The position numbers were made by a program, and so were the translations under genes. A DNA stretch of 36,814 nt from an uncultured Bacteroidales bacterium (GTDB taxonomy: Bacteria > Bacteroidota > Bacteroidia > Bacteroidales > Muribaculaceae), in NCBI GenBank assembly GCA_902776835.1, contig CACYRK010000030.1:1-36814 (forward strand). The letters are read 5' to 3'. The notes under the pieces were generated by a model. It did not search any database and was not told where the DNA came from. It saw only the letters and a list, made by a program, of their open reading frames with translations. Below are positions 18,197 through 26,717 of this stretch, one piece after another. The stretch's first letter is position 1; each line of letters begins with the position of its first letter.

Positions 18197-18370
18197 TGTG
18201 CGGGCTGTCGCCCGCAATACAGACCGACGCGATGGGGCCGGTGTTCAGAGATGATGAGGCTGTGGAAGGTGGTGATCCAGATGCCGGAGTACAGCAAGGC
18301 GGTCTTTCTGCCACTGGGCGTGGAGGTGCGACCATTTCTCGACATGGGCAAGGATAATAGTATGCCATAG
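18197..18370 (+). pseudogene. Possible decayed coding fragment
   Basis: Between the tRNA terminator and the HxlR gene no intact gene is visible. From ATG 18251 to TAG 18370, 39 codons read MMRLWKVVIQMPEYSKAVFL, then PLGVEVRPFLDMGKDNSMP, with third positions strongly G/C as in real genes. Just upstream, a different frame (MCGLSPAIQTDAMGPVF) has the same bias, as if one gene had suffered a frameshift. I cannot identify the parent. A 7-bp hairpin (TGCGGGC/GCCCGCA) lies near 18197-18214. Confidence 0.3.
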
Positions 18371-18405
18371 TGCGTTGATTTATTGAACGATGACGAGGGA
18401 CTGCC

Positions 18406-18765
18406 CTATCGCTTGAAGTGGTCGAAATTCTGGAGCGCCCAGCCAATTAACTCTCCCAATATGGGCATTAAACTCTTGGCAAGGTCGGTTAGCGAGTACT
18501 CCACTTTTGGCGGTATTTCAGCATAAATGTGTCGCTCGACAAGGCCATCCGCTTCAAGGCTCTTGAGCGTGTCGCTCAGCACTTTCGACGATATGTCGGG
18601 GATAGCCTTGCTGATGTTGTTGAAGCGCGTACGCTCGTTCTCCGACAAAATGCACAAAACCAAAATGGGCCATTTGCCTGAGATGTGAGAAAGCACGTTG
18701 CGAATAGGGCAATGTTCAATGTCGGTGTATTTTTTTAAATTTTCTCGTAGCGGTAATGCATTCAT
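18406..18765 (-). CDS. HxlR-family winged-helix transcriptional regulator
   Basis: The 119-residue protein has the HxlR/MarR-like core: CPIRNVLSHISGKWPILVLC, FNNISKAIPDISSKVLSDTL (recognition helix), LEADGLVERHIYAEIPPKVE (wing) and YSLTDLAKSLMPILGELIGW. Family members bind as dimers to inverted repeats, and many sense electrophiles or oxidants through the conserved Cys of the CPI motif, present here as Cys19. The start is the ATG at 18765; a TTG two codons upstream is the only alternative. It is divergent from a cupin gene across a promoter region with a large inverted repeat, so it most likely controls that gene and itself (inference). Confidence 0.93.
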   Translation of the reverse strand: MNALPLRENLKKYTDIEHCPIRNVLSHISGKWPILVLCILSENERTRFNNISKAIPDISSKVLSDTLKSLEADGLVERHIYAEIPPKVEYSLTDLAKSLMPILGELIGWALQNFDHFKR

Positions 18766-18837
18766 TCTCAATATTACTTACTTAAATGTAACTGTCTCAC
18801 TTTTATGTTACTTCTTGCAAGACTCGGAAAAACGGCT

Positions 18838-18883
18838 TAACTTTGCGGTGTTAAAAACAAAGCGGATTTCCGCTGCAAAGTTA
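18838..18883. promoter_or_regulatory. Overlapping divergent promoters and candidate HxlR operator
   Basis: TAACTTTG on the plus strand (18838-18845, with TTG 20 bp upstream) faces TAACTTTG on the minus strand (18883-18876). Together they form an inverted repeat, TAACTTTGCGG against CCGCTGCAAAGTTA, with a small hairpin (18861-18865/18870-18874) between. The two promoters point toward each other, so their transcripts overlap by a few tens of bases. Operator function is inference. Confidence 0.6.
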
Positions 18884-18909
18884 ATAATAATTTTAAACCA
18901 TTGCAAATT

Positions 18910-19320
18910 ATGAGCGAGATAAAAGTTTTGAACAGCGGCGACAAGTTCGCCCACACTTCGGTAGGTAAGGTGCTTGGCTTTGAGGGCAAGCAGTTTGTTA
19001 AGGATGTGACAGGTGCCACATCGTGCGAGATTTCATTCGGCACACTGCCCACAGGCGTTGCCGTCCCGTTCTACCACAGCCACAAGGAGAACGAGGAGAA
19101 CTACATCATTCTGTCGGGTGCCGGTCGTTTTCAAGTTGACGACGAGGCGTTTGACATTGCCGAAGGGTCGGTGGTGCGCGTAGCCACCAACTGCGACCGC
19201 AACCTCAAGTGCACATCAGCCGAGCCGATGACCTACATTTGCATCCAGGCAAAAGAAGGCTCGCTGGGCAACTACACCCAAACCGACGCCGAGATCACCG
19301 AGCACGAAGATAAGATGTGA
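18910..19320 (+). CDS. Cupin-domain protein
   Basis: The 136-residue single-domain cupin has the first metal-binding motif as PFYHSHKENEENYIILSG (His56, His58, Glu62/63). The barrel continues as GAGRFQVDDEAFDIAEGSVVRV. The second motif lacks the usual His (VATNCDRNLKCTS carries Asn and Cys instead), so metal binding may be altered. Cupins of this size act as small enzymes or ligand binders; the substrate is unknown. The start is the ATG at 18910, which gives MSEIKVLNSGDKF. Divergent pairing with an HxlR regulator suggests induction by a reactive or electrophilic compound. Confidence 0.9.
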   Translation: MSEIKVLNSGDKFAHTSVGKVLGFEGKQFVKDVTGATSCEISFGTLPTGVAVPFYHSHKENEENYIILSGAGRFQVDDEAFDIAEGSVVRVATNCDRNLKCTSAEPMTYICIQAKEGSLGNYTQTDAEITEHEDKM

Positions 19321-19340
19321 TATCGCACTTCTGCAACATC

Positions 19341-19392
19341 AACAACAAGAGGGTGAGCCATAACTGAATATGACTCACCCTCTTTGTTGTTT
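19341..19392. terminator. Bidirectional terminator between the cupin and lipoprotein genes
   Basis: Arms 19341-19357 and 19374-19391 pair over 17 bp (AACAACA-AGAGGGTGAG) with one bulged base and a 16-nt loop. Short T-rich or A-rich tracts lie on both sides, and the two flanking genes converge on it. Confidence 0.8.
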
Positions 19393-19408
19393 ATGACAGG
19401 GTTAAGCG

Positions 19409-19927
19409 TTATTTGAGTTTGACGCTCTCGACCACTGCTTTCACCTCGGGGGTGTCGGGCTTGATGAATACGGCGACCACACGGAGGACGTTGTCGCCTG
19501 CTTGGGCGTAACATTTGTTGGCACCTGAGCCTTCGTTAGCCAACACGGTGAAAGTGTAATCGCCAATCTTTACGCCCTCGCTCTTGACAACGCTACTGTT
19601 CATCTCTTTCTCAACTTCTTTATCGACCGTTGTTCCTTTCATGACACTCACCTCAATCTTGGGGTCGAAGCCATCATCGCTTTTTCCGGTCATCTTAACT
19701 TCGTCGAAGACACCCACTTCGCCAGTCCAGCCTTCAGGGATAGTGGCGCTAAGGTCGGCACTTTCAAAGTCGCGCTGCTGGGGGTTGGCAGCCGGTTGCT
19801 GAGCCTCGGCCTCGACATTTTCTTCGGCTGGGGTTGCGCTCTCGGCATTGTTTTCATTACCCGAATTGCAGGCTATCAAACCTAAAACGACTACTGATGC
19901 AGCCAAAAACATAAATACTTTTTTCAT
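19409..19927 (-). CDS. Lipoprotein of unknown function
   Basis: The 172-residue protein starts MKKVFMFLAASVVVLGLIAC, with the lipidated residue at Cys20. A long acidic/Pro/Gln linker follows (about 21-52). The globular part (SADLSATIPEGWTGEVGVFD, then KIEVSVMKGTTVDKEVEKEM, ending VFIKPDTPEVKAVVESVKLK) resembles small periplasmic alpha/beta domains of the PsbP/DUF1795 sort that begin with a strand reading like xxxxxIPxGW. That comparison is tentative. It has its own promoter (TAACTTTG at 19978-19971) and terminator, so it is monocistronic. Confidence 0.82.
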   Translation of the reverse strand: MKKVFMFLAASVVVLGLIACNSGNENNAESATPAEENVEAEAQQPAANPQQRDFESADLSATIPEGWTGEVGVFDEVKMTGKSDDGFDPKIEVSVMKGTTVDKEVEKEMNSSVVKSEGVKIGDYTFTVLANEGSGANKCYAQAGDNVLRVVAVFIKPDTPEVKAVVESVKLK

Positions 19928-19970
19928 AGAAATAATTATTATATGATTATTATTACCGTTTATTTCGCAG

Positions 19971-19978
19971 CAAAGTTA
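19971..19978 (-). promoter_or_regulatory. -7 element of the 172-residue lipoprotein gene
   Basis: The minus strand reads TAACTTTG, 43 bp before the ATG. No exact TTTG is found at -33. Confidence 0.55.
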
Positions 19979-20044
19979 CATTTATTTTCCTAAAATTGCA
20001 ATTGTTGTGGCCGAAAACCATGTGAATGGCGTGGCGCCCGGCGA

Positions 20045-20776
20045 TCAGGTGTAGAGGCCGCCATTGATGTTGATGACCTCGCCGTTGATGTAAGCCGCGT
20101 CGTCCGAGGCGAGGAAGGCTGCAAGAGCGGCCACCTCGTCGGGCGTGCCGAAGCGCCCTGCCGGCACAAGTTTTTTCAGTTCGTCCTGAGGCAGTTCACG
20201 CGTCATGTCAGTCTCGATAAATCCCGGGGCAATGGCGTTTACCGTGACTTGGCGCGGCGCCACCTCCTGGGCCAATGCTTTCGTGGCGCCGATGAGGGCG
20301 GCTTTGGCGGCGGAGTAGTTGGTTTGCCCCGGCATCCCCTTCACCCCCGAGAGCGAAGCGATGTTGATGATGCGCCCACCGCGGCGGCGCGGCATCATGT
20401 GCTTGAGCAGGCGGCGCGTGATGTAGAAGAAGCCGTTGAGGGTGGTGTCGAGCACGGCGTGCCAGTCGTCGTCGGGCATCATAAACATGACGTTGTCGCG
20501 ACGAATTCCGGCATTGTTGACCAGCACCCCAACATGGTCGTCGGGGTGGCTGTTCTCCCAAGCGTCGATGGCCGCGTCGATAGCCTCGGGGTTGGCAGTG
20601 TCGAACGGCAACAGTTCGGCTTTACCGCCAGCGTCGGCAATCTCGCGTGCCACGTCGTGAGCCGCCTCGTGGTTGCTCAGATAGTTGATAATCACTGGCA
20701 AGCCTTGAGCGGCCAACCGTAGTGCTATGGCGCGTCCTATGCCTCGCGAAGCGCCGGTAACAAGTGCATATTTCAT
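20045..20776 (-). CDS. fabG: 3-oxoacyl-ACP reductase (FabG-type short-chain dehydrogenase)
   Basis: The 243-residue SDR has the NADPH-binding TGASRGIG (7-14), NNAG (87-90) and the catalytic triad Ser141, Tyr154, Lys158 in IASLSGVKGMPGQTNYSAAK. The APGFIETDMT segment and the ending DDAAYINGEVININGG are those of FabG, which reduces 3-oxoacyl-ACP in each fatty acid elongation cycle. It lies 54 bp after dnaE on the same strand. A genome may hold several FabG paralogues, and the polar insert ENSHPDDHVG is unusual, so a specialised ketoreductase (for example aryl polyene or lipid pathway) remains possible. Confidence 0.88.
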   Translation of the reverse strand: MKYALVTGASRGIGRAIALRLAAQGLPVIINYLSNHEAAHDVAREIADAGGKAELLPFDTANPEAIDAAIDAWENSHPDDHVGVLVNNAGIRRDNVMFMMPDDDWHAVLDTTLNGFFYITRRLLKHMMPRRRGGRIINIASLSGVKGMPGQTNYSAAKAALIGATKALAQEVAPRQVTVNAIAPGFIETDMTRELPQDELKKLVPAGRFGTPDEVAALAAFLASDDAAYINGEVININGGLYT

Positions 20777-20798
20777 GATTGTATGTTCAAATTCTTTT

Positions 20799-20819
20799 TG
20801 CCGTGACTAAGCCACGGCA
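20799..20819 (-). terminator. Short hairpin between dnaE and fabG
   Basis: TGCCGTG (20799-20805) pairs with CACGGCA (20813-20819) around a 7-nt loop. On the minus strand it is followed by AAAAAG rather than T residues, so it is probably an mRNA-stability or attenuating hairpin rather than a full terminator. Confidence 0.35.
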
Positions 20820-20830
20820 TGATTGACGGC

Positions 20831-23800
20831 TTAAATGTTAGCGTTTACTTTGAAGGTGATATCCTCGGCCTGAAGGGCGTCGATGAGCGCCTTGTCGACA
20901 TTGATGCGCCGTTTCGACGCAAGCGTGACATGGCGACGAGTGTTGGAGTCGTTGACGCGGAAATACAGCACACATCCACCCTTGTCGGCCAGATGCTCCT
21001 TGAGGAAATGCATCTGCTCGAACTGCTCGTCGCTGAGCGAAATCAAGATGTTGTGCACCAGCGAGCCGCGCACGTTGTCGAGCAACTGCATATCGGTGAC
21101 GTTAAGGTCGATTTGATCGCCATACTTGCGCTTCTCAAACACACCGTTGACCATGATTGGCGTACCCTTGACGCCATACTTACCGAAGTCGATGAGCCGT
21201 TGGCCGAAGAGCCGAATCTCGTAGGTGCCGGTGTAGTCTTCAATTTTGAGGATGCCAAACTTGGAGTGTTTTCCCATTCGCTCCTGATAGTCGACCACGA
21301 GTCCTCCGAAGGTTAGCGGCTTGCCCGGCTGCTCGCTGGCGCTGGGCAACTCGGCCAAGGTGGTGGTAAAGCCATAGTTCACCTCGAGGAAATAGGGATC
21401 GAGCGGGTGTGCCGAGAGGTACATGCCCACCAGGTCGCGCTCGTGGTTGAGACGGTCGAGGATGTGCCACGGCTCGGCCTTGGGAATTGGCGGCTTGGCA
21501 ATCTCCAGCGGTTCCATTTCGCCAAAGAGCGAGTTTTGCATCGATGCCTGTCCGCTTTGGAAACGCTGTCCAAACTTCACAAGCACCTCGCTGAACGACT
21601 CGTCGCGCGCGTTCTTCTCGAAGAAGGCCTCGCGGGTGATGTCAGGCAGCGAATCGAAGGCGCCCGACATGGCGAACGACTCGATGCTCTTGCGGTTGCA
21701 CGAACTCAGATTGATACGTTCCACCACGTCGTAGATGTCCTTGAACGGCCCATTCTTCTCGCGCTCCTCGATGACCGCGTCGACAGCGTTGCTGCCCACA
21801 CCCTTGATGCCACCGAGGCCGAAGCGGATGTCGCCGTTGCGATTGGCGCTGAACGACTTGAAACTCTCGTTGATGTCGGGTCCCTTGACCTGAATGCCCA
21901 TCGCCTTGCACTCGTCCATGAACTTGGCGAGTTTGCTCACGTCGTTGAGGTTGCGACTGAGCACGGCAGCCATGTATTCGCTGGGGTAATTGGCTTTGAG
22001 ATAAGCCGTTTGATAGGCCACCCAACTGTAGCACGTAGCATGCGACTTATTGAAGGCATAGGAAGCAAATTTCTTCCAATCTTCCCAAATCTTGTTGAGT
22101 ACCTTGCGGTCGTAGCCGCGCTCCTCGCCGCCCTTGTAGAAGAGTCCCTCGAGGTGGTTCATTTTTTCGATTTGCTTCTTACCCATTGCCTTGCGCAAGG
22201 TGTCGCTCTGTCCGCGGGTGAACCCGGCGAGTTGTCGCGACAAAAGCATCACCTGCTCTTGGTAGACGGTAATACCGTAGGTGTCCTTGAGGTATTGCTC
22301 CATGCAGGGGATGTCGTACACAATTGGCTCGTCGCCGTGCTTGCGCGCGATGAACTGCGGGATGTAGTCCATGGGGCCCGGTCGGTAGAGCGCATTCATG
22401 GCAATCAGGTCCTCGAAGGTGCTGGGCTGCAACTCAATGAGGTATTTCTGCATGCCGGCCGACTCAAACTGGAACGTGCCCGTGGTGCGACCCTCGCAGT
22501 AGAGTTTGTAGGTCTTGGGGTCGTCGATGGGTATTTTCTCGATGTCGAGGTCGATGCCGCGTGTGATCTTGATGTTGTTGAGCGCCTCCATGATGATTGA
22601 GAGCGTTTTCAGCCCCAGGAAGTCCATCTTGATCAATCCGGTGGTCTCAATCACACTACCCTCGTATTGAGTGACAATCATCTTCTCGCCAGTGCTGTCG
22701 GTGGCAGTGCTCACAGGCACCCAGTCGGAGATTGGGTCGTGGCCGATGATTACGCCGCAAGCGTGGACGCCAGTGCTGCGCACGTTACCCTCGAGCATCT
22801 CGGCATACTTCATTGTGTCAGCCACGTGGGGGTCGGGATTGTTACACTCGGCGGCAAACTCTGGGAAGCACTTGATGCAGTTTTTGATGGTGATTTTATA
22901 CTTCTTTCCGGGCTTTTCCTCGGGCATGCCGTTTGGCGAGTTGGGAATCATCTTCGCCAGGCGGTCACTCTCGGAAAGCGGCAAGTCCTCGACACGCGCC
23001 ACATCCTTAATGGCCATCTTGGCCGCCATAGTGCCGTAAGTGATGATGTGTGCCACCTTGTCGGCGCCATACTTGTCGGTGACATATTTCAGCACCTTGG
23101 CGCGCCCGTCGTCATCGAAGTCGACGTCGATATCGGGCAATGATATGCGGTCGGGGTTAAGGAATCGCTCGAAAAGCAGGTCGTACTTGATGGGGTCTAT
23201 TTTGGTGATTCCCAAGCAGTAAGCCACTGCCGAGCCAGCAGCCGAGCCACGACCGGGCCCCACGGTGCATCCCAGCGACGGTGCCTTGCGAATGTAGTCC
23301 TGCACAATGAGGAAGTAGCCAGGGAAGCCCATTTTCTTGATGGTTTCCAACTCGAAATCGAGTCGCTCGCGATGCACATCGGTAAGTTCTGGCCAGCGCT
23401 CCTTGGCGCCCTCGTAAACCAGGTGACGCAAATAGTCGTCCTCGCTCTCAAAGCCTTCGGGCAAAGGGAAGTCTGGCAAGATGGGCGCGTGCTCAATGGT
23501 GTAGAATTCAACTTTGTCGAGCACCTCGACGGTGTTTTGCAAAGCCTCGGGCACGTCGGCAAAGACCTCGTTCATCTCGGCCTGTGTCTTGAACCACTCC
23601 TGCTTGCTGTAGAGCATCTTGTTCTCCTCGGTAATCTTTTGGCCAGTGTTAACGCAAATCAGGCGCTCATGGGCATCGGCATCGCTCTCGTTGATAAAGT
23701 GCGAGTCGTTGGTAGCCACAACCTTGATATCCAACTCTTTGGCAAAGTCCAAAAGCACCTTGTTTACCTCTTGCTGCTTGAAGAACGTCTCATGGTTGGC

Positions 23801-24478
23801 GCGCGGCACGGTGGCTTTGTGTCGCTGCAACTCCAGATAGTAGTCGTCGCCAAAGACACCCTTGAACCACTTCACGACCTCGCGGGCGCCGTTGATGTCG
23901 CCTTGCATGATTAGTTGCGGCACTTCACCGCCAAGGCATGCCGAGCAGCAAATGATGCCCTCGTGAAAGCGCTCCAGGTCAGCATGGTCGGTGCGCGGAT
24001 GGTAGTAGAACCCGTCGGTCCAAGCGCGCGACACGATTTTGATGAGGTTTTTGTAACCCTGATAGTTCTTGGCCAGCAGGATTAGGTGGCGGCCATTGTC
24101 GCGCTTATCGATTTGCTCTTCCTTGGTGTTTCGCGCCACGTACACCTCGCAGCCGAAGATGGGCTTGAACAGATGTTGCTGTGCCTCGGCGAGTTGTTGC
24201 TCAAAACTTTGCAGCGCAGCAGCGTCGCGCGTCTCGTCGGGCTTGGCCTCCTCGTCGGCAATAAAGGTCTTCAATTCCTTTATTTTCTTTTGAGTGTCGC
24301 CGTTGACCTTGGTGACACAGTCAAAGAACTCCTTGATGCCGAACATGTTGCCGTGGTCGGTAAGCGCCATGCCTCGCATGCCGTCGGCAATGGCCTTGTC
24401 GACCATCCCCTTAATGGAAGCCTGGCCGTCGAGAATCGAGTATTGTGAGTGTACGTGAAGATGAACGAAAGGTGTCAT
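20831..24478 (-). CDS. dnaE: DNA polymerase III subunit alpha
   Basis: The 1215-residue replicative polymerase catalyses leading- and lagging-strand synthesis. It begins with a PHP domain (FVHLHVHSQYSILDGQAS; ALTDHGNMFG). The palm includes VGPGRGSAAGS (407-416) and the metal-binding aspartates in LPDIDVDFDDDGR (Asp449, Asp451, Asp453). It then has the fingers, a helix-hairpin-helix region (LGGIKGVGSNAVDAV) and a C-terminal OB fold (LTFGGLVVDYQERMGKHSKF). The ATG at 24478 opens directly with the PHP motif, so the start is secure. The length and domain order fit DnaE1. It may be co-transcribed with fabG downstream. Confidence 0.97.
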   Translation of the reverse strand: MTPFVHLHVHSQYSILDGQASIKGMVDKAIADGMRGMALTDHGNMFGIKEFFDCVTKVNGDTQKKIKELKTFIADEEAKPDETRDAAALQSFEQQLAEAQQHLFKPIFGCEVYVARNTKEEQIDKRDNGRHLILLAKNYQGYKNLIKIVSRAWTDGFYYHPRTDHADLERFHEGIICCSACLGGEVPQLIMQGDINGAREVVKWFKGVFGDDYYLELQRHKATVPRANHETFFKQQEVNKVLLDFAKELDIKVVATNDSHFINESDADAHERLICVNTGQKITEENKMLYSKQEWFKTQAEMNEVFADVPEALQNTVEVLDKVEFYTIEHAPILPDFPLPEGFESEDDYLRHLVYEGAKERWPELTDVHRERLDFELETIKKMGFPGYFLIVQDYIRKAPSLGCTVGPGRGSAAGSAVAYCLGITKIDPIKYDLLFERFLNPDRISLPDIDVDFDDDGRAKVLKYVTDKYGADKVAHIITYGTMAAKMAIKDVARVEDLPLSESDRLAKMIPNSPNGMPEEKPGKKYKITIKNCIKCFPEFAAECNNPDPHVADTMKYAEMLEGNVRSTGVHACGVIIGHDPISDWVPVSTATDSTGEKMIVTQYEGSVIETTGLIKMDFLGLKTLSIIMEALNNIKITRGIDLDIEKIPIDDPKTYKLYCEGRTTGTFQFESAGMQKYLIELQPSTFEDLIAMNALYRPGPMDYIPQFIARKHGDEPIVYDIPCMEQYLKDTYGITVYQEQVMLLSRQLAGFTRGQSDTLRKAMGKKQIEKMNHLEGLFYKGGEERGYDRKVLNKIWEDWKKFASYAFNKSHATCYSWVAYQTAYLKANYPSEYMAAVLSRNLNDVSKLAKFMDECKAMGIQVKGPDINESFKSFSANRNGDIRFGLGGIKGVGSNAVDAVIEEREKNGPFKDIYDVVERINLSSCNRKSIESFAMSGAFDSLPDITREAFFEKNARDESFSEVLVKFGQRFQSGQASMQNSLFGEMEPLEIAKPPIPKAEPWHILDRLNHERDLVGMYLSAHPLDPYFLEVNYGFTTTLAELPSASEQPGKPLTFGGLVVDYQERMGKHSKFGILKIEDYTGTYEIRLFGQRLIDFGKYGVKGTPIMVNGVFEKRKYGDQIDLNVTDMQLLDNVRGSLVHNILISLSDEQFEQMHFLKEHLADKGGCVLYFRVNDSNTRRHVTLASKRRINVDKALIDALQAEDITFKVNANI

Positions 24479-24872
24479 ATCTTAGAAGTTGATTATTAAC
24501 GGTTTAAAGATTGGTTTCAAGAGCGACTGCAACACATTGCCACATCGCCGAAAGCGATTGTAAAATTACTGCTTTTTCACGACATAGCAACCACAATGGC
24601 CGAAATAAAGTTATTAACAACCCCTACCCTACCGTCGCCACAACTTTGGCGCCAAGCCATCGCGGTGGCACTAATGTCACCAAAGGTGCGCCAAAGGTTG
24701 TGGGATGGGGAAAAATCACTAATAAAATAGGTGTTATTTCATAAAAAAGGTGTAACTTTGCCGAATGATTTGCGGTGGTGTGCGCCCTGCGTAGCAGCGA
24801 ATGCTGTCACAGCGATTGCGCATCACCCCCAAAGCACTGACTATAACACAGTTACTATATAAATTAAAAATT
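24479..24872. other. Intergenic region between dnaE and mutA with a cruciform and mutA promoter
   Basis: About 390 bp hold no convincing gene. An inverted repeat pairs 24639-24652 (CACAACTTTGGCGC) with 24688-24702 with one bulge, and an inner stem (GGTGGCA/TGTCACC) sits inside it. The mutA -7 element TAACTTTG is at 24753-24760, leaving a leader of about 105 nt that contains another small stem around GTGCGC/GCGCA. No cobalamin-riboswitch B12 box is visible. A 44-codon plus-strand frame at 24596-24730 overlaps the cruciform and is not called. Confidence 0.5.
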
Positions 24873-26708
24873 ATGGCAGAAGACAGAAAAAAACTGTTTG
24901 ACGAGTTTGCACCCGTCTCTCCCGAAGAGTGGAGAGCCAAGGCCGAGGTCGACCTGAAAGGTGCTGACTTTAACAAAAAGATGGTGTGGCGCACCAACGA
25001 GGGTTTCAACGTACAACCCCTTTATCGTGGTGTCGACATCAAGAACCTTAAAGCTACCGAATCGCTGCCCGGCGAGTACCCCTACGTGAGAGGCACCCGC
25101 ACTGACAACAACTGGCAACGTCGCCAGGACATCGACGTGAAGGACGTGGCCGCCGCCAACGCCAAAGCCCGCGAGATTCTCACCAAGGGCATCACATCGC
25201 TCGGCTTCAAGTTGCACAAAGGCAGCGACGTCGACATCAAGGCGTTGCTCGAGGGTATCGACCTGAAGCAGGTGGAGGTGAACATCGCATGCTGCCCGAA
25301 GTGCGCACTCGACGTCACCAAGGCTCTCGTGGAGGTCGTCAAGGAGAACGGCGCCCAAGATTGGTTCGTTGGCTCGATCGCTTTCGACCCGTTCAAGCGC
25401 CAACTCAAGCGTGGCGTGCCCTTTGAGGGCGACATCGTGGCTCTGGCCAAGCAACTCATCGAAGTTGCCGCTCCAGTTGCACATCTGCGTGTGCTCAGCG
25501 TCGACTCGCTGATGCTCAACAATGCCGGCGCCTACATCTACCAGGAACTCGGCTATGCACTGGCCTGGGGTAACGAGTGGATGGCTCAACTCACCGAGGC
25601 TGGCGTTCCCGCCGACGTGGTGGCAAACCACATCAAATTCAACATGGGCATCTCGAACATCTATTTTATGGAGATTGCCAAGTTCCGCGCTGCTCGCCAA
25701 CTGTGGGCACAGATTGTTAAGCAGTACGGTCCCAAGTGCGACTGCGCTTGCAAGATGGTTGTCAATGCCGAGACTTCGCGTTTCAACCTCACAATCTATG
25801 ACTCGTATGTGAACCTGCTTCGCACCCAGACCGAGACGATGAGCGCCGCTCTGGCCGGTGTCGACTCAATTGTGGTGACCCCGTTCGACGCTCCTTATCA
25901 GGAGAGCGACGATTTCAGCGAGCGCATCGCCCGCAACCAGCAGATTCTGCTTCGCGAGGAGTCGCACCTCGACAAGGTGGTTGACCCCGCCGGTGGCTCA
26001 TACTACGTCGAGACGCTCACCGCATCGCTGGCACAGCAGGCATGGAACCTCTTCCTCGAGGTTGAGGACAAGGGTGGCTTCCAGGCTGCTCTGGCCGACG
26101 TGATTACGCAAGTTAACGCCAGCGCCGAGGCCCGCTTCGACAAGGTGGCCAAGCGCAAAGAGCAGTTGCTGGGCACCAACCAGTTCCCCAACTTTACCGA
26201 GAAGGCTGCCGACAAATTCCACGACGGCGAGAAGTGCTGTTGCTGCTGCAAGGGCGACGCTGAGGGCGAACTCAAACTCAACAACAAGCGACTGGCAAGC
26301 CAATTCGAGGAAATTCGCCACGCTACCGAGACGTCGGCCCACGTGCCCACGGCATTCATGCTGACCATCGGCAACCTGGCAATGCGCTTGGCTCGTGCAC
26401 AATTCTCGTGCAACTTCTTTGCTTGCTCGGGCTACAACCTGATCGACAACAACGGCTTCAAGACTGTGGCCGAGGGTGTCGAGGCTGCCATGGAGCAAAA
26501 GGCCGACATCGTGGTGCTCTGCTCGAGCGACGACGAGTATGCCGAACTGATTCCGCAGGCTGTGGAACTGCTGAAAGGACGCGCCGAACTCGTGCTCGCC
26601 GGTCCCGAGACCGACGAATTCAAGGCTCTGGGCGTGGAGCACTTCATCAACGTGAAGAGCAACGTGCTGGGAACATTAAAGGCTTTCAACGCTAAACTTT
26701 TAAAATAA
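24873..26708 (+). CDS. mutA: Methylmalonyl-CoA mutase small (beta) subunit
   Basis: The 611-residue protein is the non-catalytic partner of MutB, which interconverts succinyl-CoA and methylmalonyl-CoA on the path to propionate. It shows the mutase barrel fold (PLYRGVDIKNL, GAYIYQELGYALAWGNEWM, NIYFMEIAKFRAARQLWAQI, DPAGGSYYVETLTASLAQQAW). Its C-terminal flavodoxin-like domain lacks the DxHxxG cobalamin motif, as expected. Three Cys clusters stand out: 140-144 (CCPKC), 289-293 (CDCAC) and 455-459 (five Cys in a row). The start is the ATG at 24873; the frame is open upstream but only through leader sequence. mutB follows after 9 bp. Confidence 0.95.
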   Translation: MAEDRKKLFDEFAPVSPEEWRAKAEVDLKGADFNKKMVWRTNEGFNVQPLYRGVDIKNLKATESLPGEYPYVRGTRTDNNWQRRQDIDVKDVAAANAKAREILTKGITSLGFKLHKGSDVDIKALLEGIDLKQVEVNIACCPKCALDVTKALVEVVKENGAQDWFVGSIAFDPFKRQLKRGVPFEGDIVALAKQLIEVAAPVAHLRVLSVDSLMLNNAGAYIYQELGYALAWGNEWMAQLTEAGVPADVVANHIKFNMGISNIYFMEIAKFRAARQLWAQIVKQYGPKCDCACKMVVNAETSRFNLTIYDSYVNLLRTQTETMSAALAGVDSIVVTPFDAPYQESDDFSERIARNQQILLREESHLDKVVDPAGGSYYVETLTASLAQQAWNLFLEVEDKGGFQAALADVITQVNASAEARFDKVAKRKEQLLGTNQFPNFTEKAADKFHDGEKCCCCCKGDAEGELKLNNKRLASQFEEIRHATETSAHVPTAFMLTIGNLAMRLARAQFSCNFFACSGYNLIDNNGFKTVAEGVEAAMEQKADIVVLCSSDDEYAELIPQAVELLKGRAELVLAGPETDEFKALGVEHFINVKSNVLGTLKAFNAKLLK

Positions 26709-26717
26709 TCGACAGAC

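Noticed and set aside
24596..24730. 44-codon plus-strand frame MAEIKLLTTPTLPSPQLW... before mutA
   Set aside because: It overlaps the cruciform, has mixed third positions and no promoter of its own. Possible but unsupported.
24761..24872. Cobalamin riboswitch before mutA
   Set aside because: The leader is too short and no B12-box-like sequence was found.
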